Positions 24,939 to 33,671 of a stretch of DNA of 64,000 nt are shown piece after piece. The stretch spans positions 1 to 64,000 of the forward strand of contig JAHDCV010000006.1 of NCBI GenBank assembly GCA_020629695.1. Direction: 5' to 3'. The notes beneath the pieces are model-generated. The model was given only the letters and a program-made list of their open reading frames with translations, was not told the origin of the DNA and made no database searches. The DNA is from Acidimicrobiales bacterium. Its GTDB lineage: Bacteria; Actinomycetota; Acidimicrobiia; Acidimicrobiales; SZUA-35. The translations under genes and the position numbers were made by a program. Within the stretch, counting starts at the first letter, position 1, and each line of letters begins with the position of its first letter.

Positions 24939-25478
24939 ATGACACGCCCCGTGGTACGAGACGCGATGATGCGCATGAAAGACGTCGCGATCGGCGATGT
25001 GGTGTCCCGGACACCTCACGACCGGGAAGGCTGGTTCCAGGTCGGCGTGATCAGCCGGATGTTCGACGGCAAGCTCCAGGTCACCGACGCCGGCGGCGAT
25101 CTTGCCGTCTCGGGCAACGACTTCGACCTGATCGGCGTCCAGGTGATCACGGAGCTCGAGCTTCCTCAGGAAGAGATCGTCGACGCCGCCATCTCCGGTT
25201 TCGGTGGCTCGCACGACAAGGACGACAGGGACGACGAGGGCGGGAAGCCCGAGGCGTCGTCGGATCCGAAGCCTGCGACGGAGGCATCGAACGGCGCATC
25301 GGAACGCCCGTCGATCCTCGCCGGGAGCAAGCCGTCCGATGCAGCCGAACCGGCACCCCCGCCCGCGCCGCCGACCTCGCTGGCCCCTCCTGCTTCGTTG
25401 TCGGGAGCGCCGGCAGCGCCACCGGCATCGCTGGCACCCCCGGCGGCGCTGTTCGCCGAGCGGCGACCGACTGGCTGA
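24939..25478 (+). CDS. protein of unknown function: small N-terminal domain plus Pro/Ala/Ser-rich tail
   Basis: About 179 aa from the ATG at 24939 (an ATG at 24897 would add 14). Residues 10-75 look like one small beta-barrel (DVAIGDVVSRTP, GWFQVGVISRMFDGKLQVTD, DFDLIGVQVI). A charged, disordered linker (HDKDDRDDEGG) follows, then a low-complexity tail with repeated APPASL/PPAS units. No signal peptide. Nothing in the family databases that I can recall matches. The upstream FetA-like gene is divergent. Confidence 0.6.
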   Translation: MTRPVVRDAMMRMKDVAIGDVVSRTPHDREGWFQVGVISRMFDGKLQVTDAGGDLAVSGNDFDLIGVQVITELELPQEEIVDAAISGFGGSHDKDDRDDEGGKPEASSDPKPATEASNGASERPSILAGSKPSDAAEPAPPPAPPTSLAPPASLSGAPAAPPASLAPPAALFAERRPTG

Positions 25479-25495
25479 GCGGGCATGATGGCCGG

Positions 25496-26368
25496 GTGAT
25501 CGTGCACCTGGTCGACGGAACCTACGAACTCTTCCGGCAGTTCTTCGCGAGGCCGTCGCGTGAGAACGACGACGGCACGGAGATCGCCGCAGCCCGCGCC
25601 GTGGTGCGGTCGGTGATGATGATGCTCGAGGACGGGATCACCCACGTCGGCGTGGCCTGCGACACCGTGATCGAATCGTTCCGCAACGACCTGTACGACG
25701 GCTACAAGGACGGCTCCGGCATCGATCCGGTCCTCTTCGCACAGTTCCCCCTCGTGGAGGAAGGGCTCCGGGCGCTCGGCATCCCCACCTTCTCCATGAT
25801 CGAGTACGAAGCCGACGACGGACTCGCTGCCGCAGCGGTCATGGCGGCGTCGGACGATCGGGTCGAGCAGGTCCGGATCTGGACGCCCGACAAGGACCTC
25901 GCCCAGTGCGTGAACGATCGGATCGTCCAGTACGACCGGCGGAACGACAAGCTGATCGACCACGACGGTGTGATCGAGAAGTTCGGGGTGCCTCCGGCGT
26001 CCATCCCCGACTACCTGGCGCTCGTCGGTGACTCCGCCGACGGGTTTCCCGGGTTGAAGGGCTGGGGCGCGAAGTCGACGGCGACCGTGCTCGCCCGCTA
26101 CGGCCACATCGAGGAGATCCCGCTCGCCGCCGGCCAGTGGGACGTCGGGGTGCGCGGTGCGGCGAAGCTCGCCATGAGCCTCGAAGCGGGACTCAGCGAC
26201 GCGATCCTGTTCCGGACCCTCGCCACACTCGCGCTGGACGCTCCGACCGTCGCCGATGTCGATGCCCTCGAGTGGACGGGGCCGACCGATCAGCTCGATG
26301 TCGTCGCGGCGAAACTCGAGGCCCGCGATCTCCCCCGTCGGGCCGCCGACGTCCTCGCGTCCCGATGA
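25496..26368 (+). CDS. stand-alone 5'-3' exonuclease (Pol I N-terminal-like)
   Basis: 290 aa from the GTG at 25496. It has the PIN/FEN architecture of the 5' nuclease domain: LVDGTYELFRQF, IEYEADDGLAAAA near residue 103, WTPDKDLAQCV near 127, LVGDSADGFPGLKGWGAKSTATVLARYG (helix-hairpin-helix plus metal-binding Asp residues). It would process flaps or RNA primers. Its ATG-overlapping neighbour is a GNAT gene. No polymerase domain follows. Confidence 0.87.
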   Translation: MIVHLVDGTYELFRQFFARPSRENDDGTEIAAARAVVRSVMMMLEDGITHVGVACDTVIESFRNDLYDGYKDGSGIDPVLFAQFPLVEEGLRALGIPTFSMIEYEADDGLAAAAVMAASDDRVEQVRIWTPDKDLAQCVNDRIVQYDRRNDKLIDHDGVIEKFGVPPASIPDYLALVGDSADGFPGLKGWGAKSTATVLARYGHIEEIPLAAGQWDVGVRGAAKLAMSLEAGLSDAILFRTLATLALDAPTVADVDALEWTGPTDQLDVVAAKLEARDLPRRAADVLASR

Positions 26369-26853
26369 TCCGGCCCTATCGGCCCACCGACCGGGCCGAG
26401 GTTCTGCGGATCAACGCGGCCAACGTGCCGGAGGTCGGTCCGCTCGACGACGACAAGCTCGACGTCCTGATCGCCGCCGCATCGGTGTTCCGCGTCGTCG
26501 AACTCGACGGTGAGGTCGTGGGCCTCTTCATCGGCCTCCCCGAAGGGGCCGCCTATGGCTCGCCCAACTACACGTGGTTCGCCGAACGCCACCCGCGCTT
26601 CGCCTACGTCGATCGCGTTGCGCTGGTCGACACGGCGCGGGGCGGGGGTTGGGGCCCCGCGATCTACCACCAGTTCGAGCAGTGGGCCCGCACGACGGAG
26701 CGGCCGGTTCTGTGTGCGGAGGTCAACGTCGAACCCCCCAACCCTCGTTCGATGCACTTCCACGAGCGATTCGGCTTCGCCGCCGTGGCCGAGACCTCGC
26801 CCTATGGCCCCGGCGAACGGGTCGCCATGGTGGAGAAACACCTCGACATCTGA
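26365..26853 (+). CDS. GNAT-family N-acetyltransferase
   Basis: 162 aa. IRPYRPTDRAEVLRINAAN at the N-terminus, the central strand FAYVDRVALVDTARGGGWG (acetyl-CoA pyrophosphate loop R-G-G-G-W-G, a variant of Q/RxxGxG/A) and LCAEVNVEPPNPRSMHFHERFGF near 115. The substrate is unknown. Coupled by a 4-base overlap to the exonuclease gene. Confidence 0.82.
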   Translation: MIRPYRPTDRAEVLRINAANVPEVGPLDDDKLDVLIAAASVFRVVELDGEVVGLFIGLPEGAAYGSPNYTWFAERHPRFAYVDRVALVDTARGGGWGPAIYHQFEQWARTTERPVLCAEVNVEPPNPRSMHFHERFGFAAVAETSPYGPGERVAMVEKHLDI

Positions 26854-26869
26854 GGTGTGCGGCGGCGGG

Positions 26870-28159
26870 TCAGGTGTCGGACGGGTCGTCGACGTCGGCG
26901 CGCAGTCGGTCCCGCAAGGATCGGGTCGGCGCGGCGTCGTCGGCCGGTTTCCGCAGCGGTGGCCGTCCGGCCTGGGTGCTCGGCGCGCTCGGTACGGCCA
27001 GCTCGTCGCCGGATGTCTCGGGCGCTCGGACCGCCCACGCGGCCAGCCAGGTGGTGAGCGGCACCGAGGCGACGAGCCCGATCGAGCCGACCAGTGTCCG
27101 CACGATCTCGGTCGCGACGAGCTCGGAGTTGGCCACGTCGGCCCAGCCACGTCCACCGACGACGAACAACAGGAGCAGCGGCAGCGATGCGCCGGCATAC
27201 GCGAGCACGAGGGTGTTGACCGTTGCGCCGACGTGGTCGCGGCCGACGCGCATCGCCCGGCTGAAGATCTCGAACCGGGGCATCGACGGATCGGCCGACC
27301 GCAGTTCGAAGGCGAGCGACGCCTGGGTCAGGGTCATGTCGTCGAGCGCGCCGAGCGCCCCGATGACGAGTCCGGCGAGTAGGAGGCCTCGCACGTCGAC
27401 CGTGCCGGACGCCGCGGCCAGGTAGAAGGCCTCGTCGGAGGTGAACCCGGTGAACTGGGCCAACGAGATGAACAACCAGCCGAGGGTCGTGGTGAGGGCC
27501 AGGGCGGAGACCGTCCCGAGCAGGGCGACGCTGGTCATCATCGTCACGCCGTGGGTCAGGAACATGGCGATGATGGCGATGGCCGAGGCGGACACCAGGG
27601 CCACGGCGAGCGGCGGTGTCCCGGCGAGGATGGCCGGCAGCGCGAAGAACCCGAGCACGGCGGCCGAACCGGCCAAGCCGAACAACGCGAGGAAGCCGCG
27701 CTCGCGGCCGAGGAGGATCACCGCCCCGGCGAACAGGATGGCGAGTGTCACGAGGGTCGCGAGGCGTTGGCGGTCGGCGAACGAGTAGCGGACCGGTGCG
27801 TCGAGGCTGGCGCTGCCGGCGACCACGATGTCGTCGCCGGCCTCGAAGATCGTCTGGGCGTCGTACACGGGCGGCAGTTCGAACAGCTGTCCGGCGTCGG
27901 GCCCGTCGAGGACCTCGATCTGGAGGATCTCGCAGGAGATGTCGGGGTTGGAGGCGGCCCGATCCGGTGGGCACTCGAGCCGAGCGGTCACGGTGGCGTC
28001 GTAGAGCTCGGTCCCCTGGTCGATCTGGTCCGGTCGTGCCGGCCACAGCACCAGCGCCGCGACGATGGTCGCGGCGACCAGGAGGCCGACGGCGACCGCG
28101 ACCGGTGTCCGCCACGGGGTCTCGACGGTCTCGTGCGTGTGGCTGTGTCCCGCGCCCAT
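26870..28159 (-). CDS. YibE/F-family integral membrane protein
   Basis: 429 aa. A His-rich N-terminus (GHSHTHE) and one anchor helix precede an extracytoplasmic part (residues about 45-130 with two Cys). About seven transmembrane helices follow. The family hallmark is the GALGALDDMTLTQAS stretch near 265 with AMRVGRDHVGATVNTLVLAY after it. The C-terminal 60 residues are soluble and basic. The function is unknown across bacteria. A TAGCCT box (complement, 28168-28173) ends 8 bases before the ATG. Confidence 0.87.
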   Translation of the reverse strand: MGAGHSHTHETVETPWRTPVAVAVGLLVAATIVAALVLWPARPDQIDQGTELYDATVTARLECPPDRAASNPDISCEILQIEVLDGPDAGQLFELPPVYDAQTIFEAGDDIVVAGSASLDAPVRYSFADRQRLATLVTLAILFAGAVILLGRERGFLALFGLAGSAAVLGFFALPAILAGTPPLAVALVSASAIAIIAMFLTHGVTMMTSVALLGTVSALALTTTLGWLFISLAQFTGFTSDEAFYLAAASGTVDVRGLLLAGLVIGALGALDDMTLTQASLAFELRSADPSMPRFEIFSRAMRVGRDHVGATVNTLVLAYAGASLPLLLLFVVGGRGWADVANSELVATEIVRTLVGSIGLVASVPLTTWLAAWAVRAPETSGDELAVPSAPSTQAGRPPLRKPADDAAPTRSLRDRLRADVDDPSDT

Positions 28160-28167
28160 CGGCGCCG

Positions 28168-28173
28168 AGGCTA
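28168..28173 (-). promoter_or_regulatory. -10 box, leaderless start for YibE/F gene
   Basis: TAGCCT on the complement ends 8 bases before the ATG at 28159. Confidence 0.45.
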
Positions 28174-28211
28174 CCGGTCAGGACGTCGGCCGTTCGTCGA
28201 GGGTGTTCGCC

Positions 28212-29237
28212 TCAGGGGTCGAGCTTCTTGGCCCGGCTCGGTGCGACTCTCGGCGGCTCGTCGGGCTGTTTCGGATACACCGGCGGCCAGGGTGCGTCCA
28301 TGAGACCCGAGGCCCGGTCGGCCCGGTGCATCGCGAGCAGCGGCTCGAGGTCCTGTGGGTGTGCGCCCATGTCGGCCCACGGGTCACCGTCGGCCGCCAG
28401 CTTGGCGGGCACGGTCTCGATCGTGAGTTCATCCGGCACGACGGTCGGGACCTCGTCCCACCGGATCGGCGTCGAGACCTGTGCTCCCACCCGCGGTCGG
28501 ACCGACCAGGTACCGAACACCGTCTTGTGCGGAGCGTTCTGGTTGAAGTCGACGAAGATCCGCTTGCCCCGTTCTTCCTTCCACCAGGCCGCGGTGAGGA
28601 GGTCGGGGCGACGCCGCTCCATCTCCCGGGCGACCGCCACGGCGGCGAAGCGCACGTCGTAGGAGTCCCAGCCCGGTCGGAGTCGGCTGTAGAGGTGGAG
28701 ACCCTTCGAGCCGCTCGTCTTGACCCGCAGATCGATGTCGAGTTCGTCGAACAGCGCCTTCACCTCCAGCGCCGACTCCCGGACCATGTCGAACGTCGTG
28801 CCCGGCGTCGGGTCGAGGTCGATCCGGAGCTCGTCGGTCGTGTCGGGTGTCTCGGCCAGATACGGCCAGACGTGGAAGCCGAGACATCCCATGTTGACCG
28901 CCCACAGGATGTGGGCGAGATCGGCGGCGACCATCGCGTTGGATTCCGTACCGTTGGGGGTCGACACGATCGTGGTCTGCAGCCAGTCCGGTGCACCCTT
29001 GGGCACCCGCTTCTGGAAGAAGTTCTTGCCCGAGGCTCCGTCGGGGAACCGCTGCAGCAGGACGGGGCGCCCACCGATGGCGGCCAGCAGAGGCCCCTCG
29101 ATCTCGCGATAGAAGTCGACCAGGTCGAGCTTGGTCTCGGAGCGCTTGGTGAAGAAGACCTTGTCGGGGTTGGTGATTCGCACGGTGTGACCGTCGATGT
29201 CCAACTCGATCGGTTCGCCCGCGTGCTCGGTCGCCAT
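28212..29237 (-). CDS. LigD-type primase-polymerase (NHEJ polymerase domain)
   Basis: A 341 aa stand-alone archaeo-eukaryotic primase-like polymerase of the LigD PolDom family. NPDKVFFTKRSETKLDLVDFY near residue 23, the catalytic LRIDLDPTPG (DxD) near 138, KTSGSKGLHLYSRL near 170 and the distal IFVDFNQNAPHKTVFG near 228. It would fill gaps and add ribonucleotides at broken ends. The ligase is encoded separately at 30370-31437, so the multidomain LigD is split here. No Ku gene is visible. Confidence 0.92.
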   Translation of the reverse strand: MATEHAGEPIELDIDGHTVRITNPDKVFFTKRSETKLDLVDFYREIEGPLLAAIGGRPVLLQRFPDGASGKNFFQKRVPKGAPDWLQTTIVSTPNGTESNAMVAADLAHILWAVNMGCLGFHVWPYLAETPDTTDELRIDLDPTPGTTFDMVRESALEVKALFDELDIDLRVKTSGSKGLHLYSRLRPGWDSYDVRFAAVAVAREMERRRPDLLTAAWWKEERGKRIFVDFNQNAPHKTVFGTWSVRPRVGAQVSTPIRWDEVPTVVPDELTIETVPAKLAADGDPWADMGAHPQDLEPLLAMHRADRASGLMDAPWPPVYPKQPDEPPRVAPSRAKKLDP

Positions 29238-29243
29238 CCCCGG

Positions 29244-29268
29244 ACGGTAGTCGGCCCGCTTCTAGCGT
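29244..29268. promoter_or_regulatory. divergent leaderless promoter pair (LigD-Pol / HD)
   Basis: On the complement, TACCGT (29244-29249) ends 6 bases before the ATG at 29237. On the + strand, TAGCGT (29263-29268) ends 7 bases before the GTG at 29276. The start codons are 38 bases apart. Confidence 0.5.
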
Positions 29269-29275
29269 TCGTCGG

Positions 29276-29899
29276 GTGGACACAGCGGATGTGGTGACTC
29301 TGGCCGGTGGTGTCGACGAGCGACTGGCTCGCCAGATCGGGTTCCTCGTCGAGATCGACAAGTTGAAGAACGTCGAACGGATGAGTGTGATCAGCGACGC
29401 CTCCCGCCGGGAGAACACCGCCGAGCACTCGTGGCACCTGGCGATGTGTGCGCTCGTGCTCGCTGACCGGGCCGGGCCCGAGGTCGACATCGGCCGAGCG
29501 ATCCTGATGTGCCTCGTGCACGACATCGTCGAGGTCGATGCGGGCGACACCTACATCTACGCCCCCGACCGCAGCCACAAGGCCGACGCCGAGGCGGCGG
29601 CCGCCGATCGACTCTTCGGTCTGCTCCCCGACGAGCTCGGCGCCGAACTCCGGTCGTTGTGGGAGGAGTACGAGTCCCACGAGACGCCCACCGGCGCCTT
29701 CGCCTACTCGATCGACCGGCTGCAACCGATGCTGCTGAACGCCGTCACCGGTGGCCGGACCTGGACCGAGAACGGCATCCGTCAGAGTCAGGTCCGTGAG
29801 AAGAACCAACCCATCGAGGCCGGCTCGTCCGACCTCTGGATGTTGGCGTCGGGCATCATCGACACCGCCGTCGACGAGGGCGTGCTCGCCCCCGACTGA
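29276..29899 (+). CDS. HD-domain phosphohydrolase (YfbR/HDDC2-like)
   Basis: 207 aa from GTG. The HD motif is built from RRENTAEHSWHLAM near residue 44 (first His), LVHDIVEVDAGD near 80 (His-Asp) and a distal Asp in YSIDRLQPMLLNA near 144. This is the 5'-deoxynucleotidase/HDDC2 branch. It sits between NHEJ-type genes on the opposite strand; a nucleotide-pool role is possible. Confidence 0.87.
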   Translation: MDTADVVTLAGGVDERLARQIGFLVEIDKLKNVERMSVISDASRRENTAEHSWHLAMCALVLADRAGPEVDIGRAILMCLVHDIVEVDAGDTYIYAPDRSHKADAEAAAADRLFGLLPDELGAELRSLWEEYESHETPTGAFAYSIDRLQPMLLNAVTGGRTWTENGIRQSQVREKNQPIEAGSSDLWMLASGIIDTAVDEGVLAPD

Positions 29900-29918
29900 G
29901 CCGGCGAGTCCGGCTCAG
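29896..29918. terminator. hairpin at convergent HD / HIT gene ends
   Basis: CTGAGCCGG-CGAGT-CCGGCTCAG is a perfect 9-bp stem that contains the stop codons of both converging genes. There is no U-tract. Confidence 0.45.
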
Positions 29919-30373
29919 GTCTCGAGCGCCGAGCCGACGGCGACGGCGATCTCGTCGCGCCGAGCCTCCGGGACCTCGTCGTCGGCCGCCACCCCGAGGG
30001 CGTGCACGAAGATGCCCGGTCCCTTCCACTCGGACGGCTGGTCGGCCTGACGAGGGATGACGTGCACGTGCACGTGGCCGTGGTTCGCGGCCTCGGCGAA
30101 CTGGGCGATGTAGGTCTTCACACATCCGAGTGTCTCGGTGAGGGCGATCGACACGAGACGAGTGAGCCGGCCCATCTCGGCGGCTTCGTCGGCGGTCAGC
30201 TCGGCAAGGGCGTCGAGGTGACGCCGCAACACGAGGACCGTCCAGCCCTCGACACTCGTGCCGAAGGCGTGCACGACATCCCAGTGATCGGTCCGGTGGA
30301 TGGCATCCCACGGCGGGGCCTCACCGCGGTCGCGCCGCTCGATCAGCTCACACGTGTGGCAGTCCGCGCTCAC
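29915..30373 (-). CDS. HIT-family hydrolase
   Basis: 152 aa from GTG. The catalytic histidine triad is HVHVHV in NHGHVHVHVIPR near residue 103. An N-terminal CHTCELIERR pair of Cys could bind zinc, as in many bacterial HIT proteins. The C-terminus is acidic. HIT enzymes hydrolyse nucleoside phosphoramidates or nucleotidyl conjugates. The gene overlaps the ligase gene by 4 bases (GTGA) and is translated after it. That coupling suggests an aprataxin-like clean-up of adenylated intermediates, but this is inference. Confidence 0.87.
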   Translation of the reverse strand: MSADCHTCELIERRDRGEAPPWDAIHRTDHWDVVHAFGTSVEGWTVLVLRRHLDALAELTADEAAEMGRLTRLVSIALTETLGCVKTYIAQFAEAANHGHVHVHVIPRQADQPSEWKGPGIFVHALGVAADDEVPEARRDEIAVAVGSALET

Positions 30374-31437
30374 GCCCCGAGCACCGCGCTCAGCGGGGAC
30401 GGCTGCGGCTCGTCGAGTTGATCGAAGTCGCAGTCGGCGGGGGACTTGTCGTCGCGCCACCGGAGCACCTTGGTGACCTCGCGGAAGCGGCCGCCGAGGG
30501 TCGAGCCGTACTTCACCTCGACCACCCGCTCGCACCGCAGCGGGACCCAGGAATGATCCTTCTGGGCGTTCCAGCGGTGGGGTGCGCCGGGCATCCGGCC
30601 GTCGGCGTGCGCCTCGGCTTCGGCCCACTCCCGCCACGGGTGATCGGTGAGGGCGTTCTCGCCGAGGGGTGCCAGCTCCTCGACCAGTTCAGCTCGCCGC
30701 TTCGCCGTGAAGCTCGCCGCCACACCGACGTGCTGGAGTCGACCCTCCTCGTTGTGCAGGCCGAGCAGGAGCGAACCGACGCCCTTGCCGTCCTTGTGCC
30801 ACCGGAAGCCGGCGACGACGGCGTCGGCCGTGCGGACGTGCTTGACCTTGAGCTGGGTGCGCTTGTTCTCGACGTAGGGGTCGCCGACCGGCTTCGCGAT
30901 GAGACCGTCGAGGCCGGCACCCTCGAAGACCCGGAACCACTCGGCGGCGACCGCCGTGTCGTCGGTCGTCGGCGTGAGGTGGATCGGCGGTTCGACGTCG
31001 GCGAGGGCAGCCTCGAGCCGGGCCCGTCGTTCGCTGAACGGGCGCTCGCGCAGGTCCTCGTCGCCGATGGCGAGCAGGTCGAAGGCCACGAATTCGGCCG
31101 GGGTCGTCTCGGCCAGCATGTTGACCCGCGATTCGGCGGGGTGGATGCGCTGCTGGAGTTGGTTGAAGTCGAGGTGGTCGTCGGTGGCGAGGATCAGCTC
31201 ACCGTCGACCACACACCGCTCGGGCAGGTTGGCGATCACCGCGGGGACGATCTCGGGGAAGTAGCGCGTGAGCGGCTTCTCGTTCCGGCTGCCGAGGATC
31301 ACCTCCTCGCCGTCGCGGAAGACGATGCAGCGGAAGCCATCCCACTTCGGCTCGAAGCTCATGTCGTCCCGCTCGGGGATGCCGTCGACCGCTTTCGCCA
31401 GCATCGGCTTGACGGGCGGCATGACAGGGAGGTCCAT
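30370..31437 (-). CDS. ATP-dependent DNA ligase (LigC-like)
   Basis: A 355 aa two-domain ligase. The adenylation motif I is FEPKWDGFRC (KxDG, Lys30). Motif III ELILATDDHLDF, motif IV DGLIAKPVGDPY and motif V LKVKHVRTADAVVAGF follow. The C-terminal OB-fold region includes EVKYGSTLGGRFREVTKVLRWRDDK. The compact size, with no N-terminal DNA-binding domain, fits LigC-type ligases used in end joining and base excision repair. Preceded by a TAACCT -10 box ending 6 bases before the ATG. Confidence 0.92.
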   Translation of the reverse strand: MDLPVMPPVKPMLAKAVDGIPERDDMSFEPKWDGFRCIVFRDGEEVILGSRNEKPLTRYFPEIVPAVIANLPERCVVDGELILATDDHLDFNQLQQRIHPAESRVNMLAETTPAEFVAFDLLAIGDEDLRERPFSERRARLEAALADVEPPIHLTPTTDDTAVAAEWFRVFEGAGLDGLIAKPVGDPYVENKRTQLKVKHVRTADAVVAGFRWHKDGKGVGSLLLGLHNEEGRLQHVGVAASFTAKRRAELVEELAPLGENALTDHPWREWAEAEAHADGRMPGAPHRWNAQKDHSWVPLRCERVVEVKYGSTLGGRFREVTKVLRWRDDKSPADCDFDQLDEPQPSPLSAVLGA

Positions 31438-31443
31438 CCCCGG

Positions 31444-31449
31444 AGGTTA
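31444..31449 (-). promoter_or_regulatory. -10 box, leaderless start for ligase-HIT operon
   Basis: TAACCT on the complement ends 6 bases before the ATG at 31437. Confidence 0.45.
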
Positions 31450-31454
31450 GGACC

Positions 31455-33671
31455 TCAGTCGGACGTGGTCCGTGCGTCGATGCTGGCCGTCACGAGCTCG
31501 TCGTCGTCGACCTCGTGGTCGACGTGCTGCTCCAGCTCGGCCGGTCCGTCGAACCCCTCGAAGGTCGCCTGGACCGGTGTCGCCGCAGCGCCCGGACCGC
31601 CGTCGGGCCCGTCGTCGTCGCCGGCGGGGTCGTCGCCGTCGTCCGGCCCGGAGCCGGGTCCACCCGGCCCGGGGTCGGTCGTGGCCATCGCGGTGCGGCT
31701 CCGTCGGCGTCGTCGCCACCACACGAACGCCGCCACGAGGACGAGCAGTCCGACGACGACAGCGACCGCGAGCAGGAGGCGGGTCCGGCCGATCTCGGCC
31801 GCCTCGTCGACCAGGGTGTCGACCTCGTTCGCCTCGATCTCGGCGGCTGCGGTGTCGTCGGCGTCGAAGGCCTCGACGGCGTCGTCGAACTCGGCTTCGA
31901 GATCCGTGCCGTAGAGACCGATCGAGGTGAGCAGGCCCTCGGTTCCGTCGATCTTCGTCCGGGCCTCCCGGATCTCGTCGATCGCCCCGGCGAGATCGTC
32001 GAACTCTGCGGAGAGGGCCTCGGCGCCCTCCTCGAGCGTCACCTCCTCGTCCTCGTCCAGCGCCTCGTAGTCCGTCTCGAGACGGTCGGGCAGCGTGAGG
32101 TCGAACTCGGCGGCGGCGTCGCGCAGGGCGTCACGTTCCCCGAGCAGCTCGCTCGATCGCTCCATCTGCTCGGCCGCGGTCTGGAACTTCCAGTCGGCCA
32201 TCGACAGACGGACCGCGGTGGGTGCGGCCCAGCCGTCGCCGGCCGCCACGAGATCGGCGTAGGCGGCGCGCGCCTCGGACCGGTCGACCAGCTGATTCCG
32301 ATTGATCACGACCCAGGTGTCGAAGATCTCGCTCAGGTCCTCGGCACCGCCGACCTCTTCGGCGAGGTCGAGGAAACGCCGCCAGTCGTCGATCTCCGCG
32401 TCGACCGACTCGGGATCGAGGTCGCCGACGTAGGCGATCTGGTCGGCCTCGGCAGCAGCGATCACCGCCGCCAGGCCGTCGATGCCGATCTCGTCCGCGA
32501 TCTCGTCCATCACCTTGAACGACGCTGGATAACCGAACATGTCGTCGTCGTCCCGGGAGAAGTGGCTCCAGCGGTTCAACGGCATCGCGTTGGCGTCGGT
32601 GGCCGAGACCCGGTCGGGGTCGATGCGCTCGGGCGCGTCGGGGTCGTCCATGCGGGCGACGGTCTCGGCGGCGAAGACCTCGGCGAGGCCCTCGGTGATC
32701 CACCGCTCCTCGAACAGATCGTGGTTGAACCAGCCGTGCGACAGCTCGTGGAAGAGGAGCTGAGCGTCCAGGGCGTCGGTGATCTCGATGCGTTCGTCGT
32801 CGAGGTCGTACCAACCGCCATAGCCGGCGTTCGGGGGGTTGTAGGACTCGATCAGGTCGAGCTCGCTCTCCCGTGGCCAGGGGCCGAGCATGTCGGCCAT
32901 CACCGGGAAGCCGTCCGTCAGTTGCTCGGTGGCGAAGTCCAACCACGTCGGGTCGTCGGGCCACGCACGCAGGTTGACGTCCAGACCGTCGAGCTCGAGG
33001 GTCTCGTCGACCGCGCGATCCACGTCCGATGCCGACACGTAGGCCCAGAAGTCCAGAGCGTCGATCTCTTCGGCTTCGAGCACACGCAGGCCGTCCTCGA
33101 CGCGTTCCGACATCTGCGAACCGAACGTGTCATCCACGCGGAACCTCGCCGGCATCTCGACCCGGACGTTGACCGTGCTCGCGAGGTCGATCGCCAGGAT
33201 CTCGAAGCCGGCGTAGGCGTCGTTGACCCGGACGAACGAGTCGGTTCGAGGGCCGCGATCGATGATCCGATACGACATGTTCACCGTCGTCGACTGTCGA
33301 TAGAAGATGTTGCGAGCGAAGGCGACGTCGATCACGTCGTAGTACTGGTCGGAGTCCTCGGGGATCCGCTCCCAGTCGAGCTCGGTCCCGTTCGACGAGG
33401 TGATCGACAGGTCACGCACCCCGGTCGGCACGATCAGCACCGAGCCGGTGAAGTAGTACTGCGTGGTGCCACGGCTGGTGGAGCGATTCGGCTTCACGTT
33501 CGTGAAGACGGTCTCGACGCTCACGTCGACGGAGTTCGTCTCGGTGTTGACGACGTAGGTCCAGGACGAGGCGGAGGTGACCCCGTCGCTCTGTGCCGTC
33601 GCCGCCGGGGCCAGCCCGACGACCCCCGCCGCGGCGATCGCCATCGCCAGAAGTACTCGCAGCCCACTCAT
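31455..33671 (-). CDS. membrane-anchored extracytoplasmic gluzincin metallopeptidase-like protein
   Basis: 738 aa from the ATG at 33671. A signal peptide (MSGLRVLLAMAIAAAG..ATAQ) and a beta-rich N-terminal region come first. The zinc motif HELSH lies near residue 306, followed by WITEGLAEVFA with the third ligand Glu about 20 residues later, the M1-like gluzincin pattern. A long acidic helical region (about 440-620, coiled-coil-like) precedes a C-terminal transmembrane helix (LLLAVAVVVGLLVLVAAFVWW near 632), then RRRRRS and a Gly/Asp/Pro tail inside the cell. The catalytic part is therefore outside. The substrate is unknown. The longer frame to 33755 lacks a signal sequence at its start. Confidence 0.82.
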   Translation of the reverse strand: MSGLRVLLAMAIAAAGVVGLAPAATAQSDGVTSASSWTYVVNTETNSVDVSVETVFTNVKPNRSTSRGTTQYYFTGSVLIVPTGVRDLSITSSNGTELDWERIPEDSDQYYDVIDVAFARNIFYRQSTTVNMSYRIIDRGPRTDSFVRVNDAYAGFEILAIDLASTVNVRVEMPARFRVDDTFGSQMSERVEDGLRVLEAEEIDALDFWAYVSASDVDRAVDETLELDGLDVNLRAWPDDPTWLDFATEQLTDGFPVMADMLGPWPRESELDLIESYNPPNAGYGGWYDLDDERIEITDALDAQLLFHELSHGWFNHDLFEERWITEGLAEVFAAETVARMDDPDAPERIDPDRVSATDANAMPLNRWSHFSRDDDDMFGYPASFKVMDEIADEIGIDGLAAVIAAAEADQIAYVGDLDPESVDAEIDDWRRFLDLAEEVGGAEDLSEIFDTWVVINRNQLVDRSEARAAYADLVAAGDGWAAPTAVRLSMADWKFQTAAEQMERSSELLGERDALRDAAAEFDLTLPDRLETDYEALDEDEEVTLEEGAEALSAEFDDLAGAIDEIREARTKIDGTEGLLTSIGLYGTDLEAEFDDAVEAFDADDTAAAEIEANEVDTLVDEAAEIGRTRLLLAVAVVVGLLVLVAAFVWWRRRRRSRTAMATTDPGPGGPGSGPDDGDDPAGDDDGPDGGPGAAATPVQATFEGFDGPAELEQHVDHEVDDDELVTASIDARTTSD

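Noticed and set aside
24221-25495. Long N-terminal extension of the exonuclease frame
   Set aside because: The open frame runs antisense through the FetA-like gene and out of frame through the next gene. The exonuclease domain starts at the GTG at 25496.
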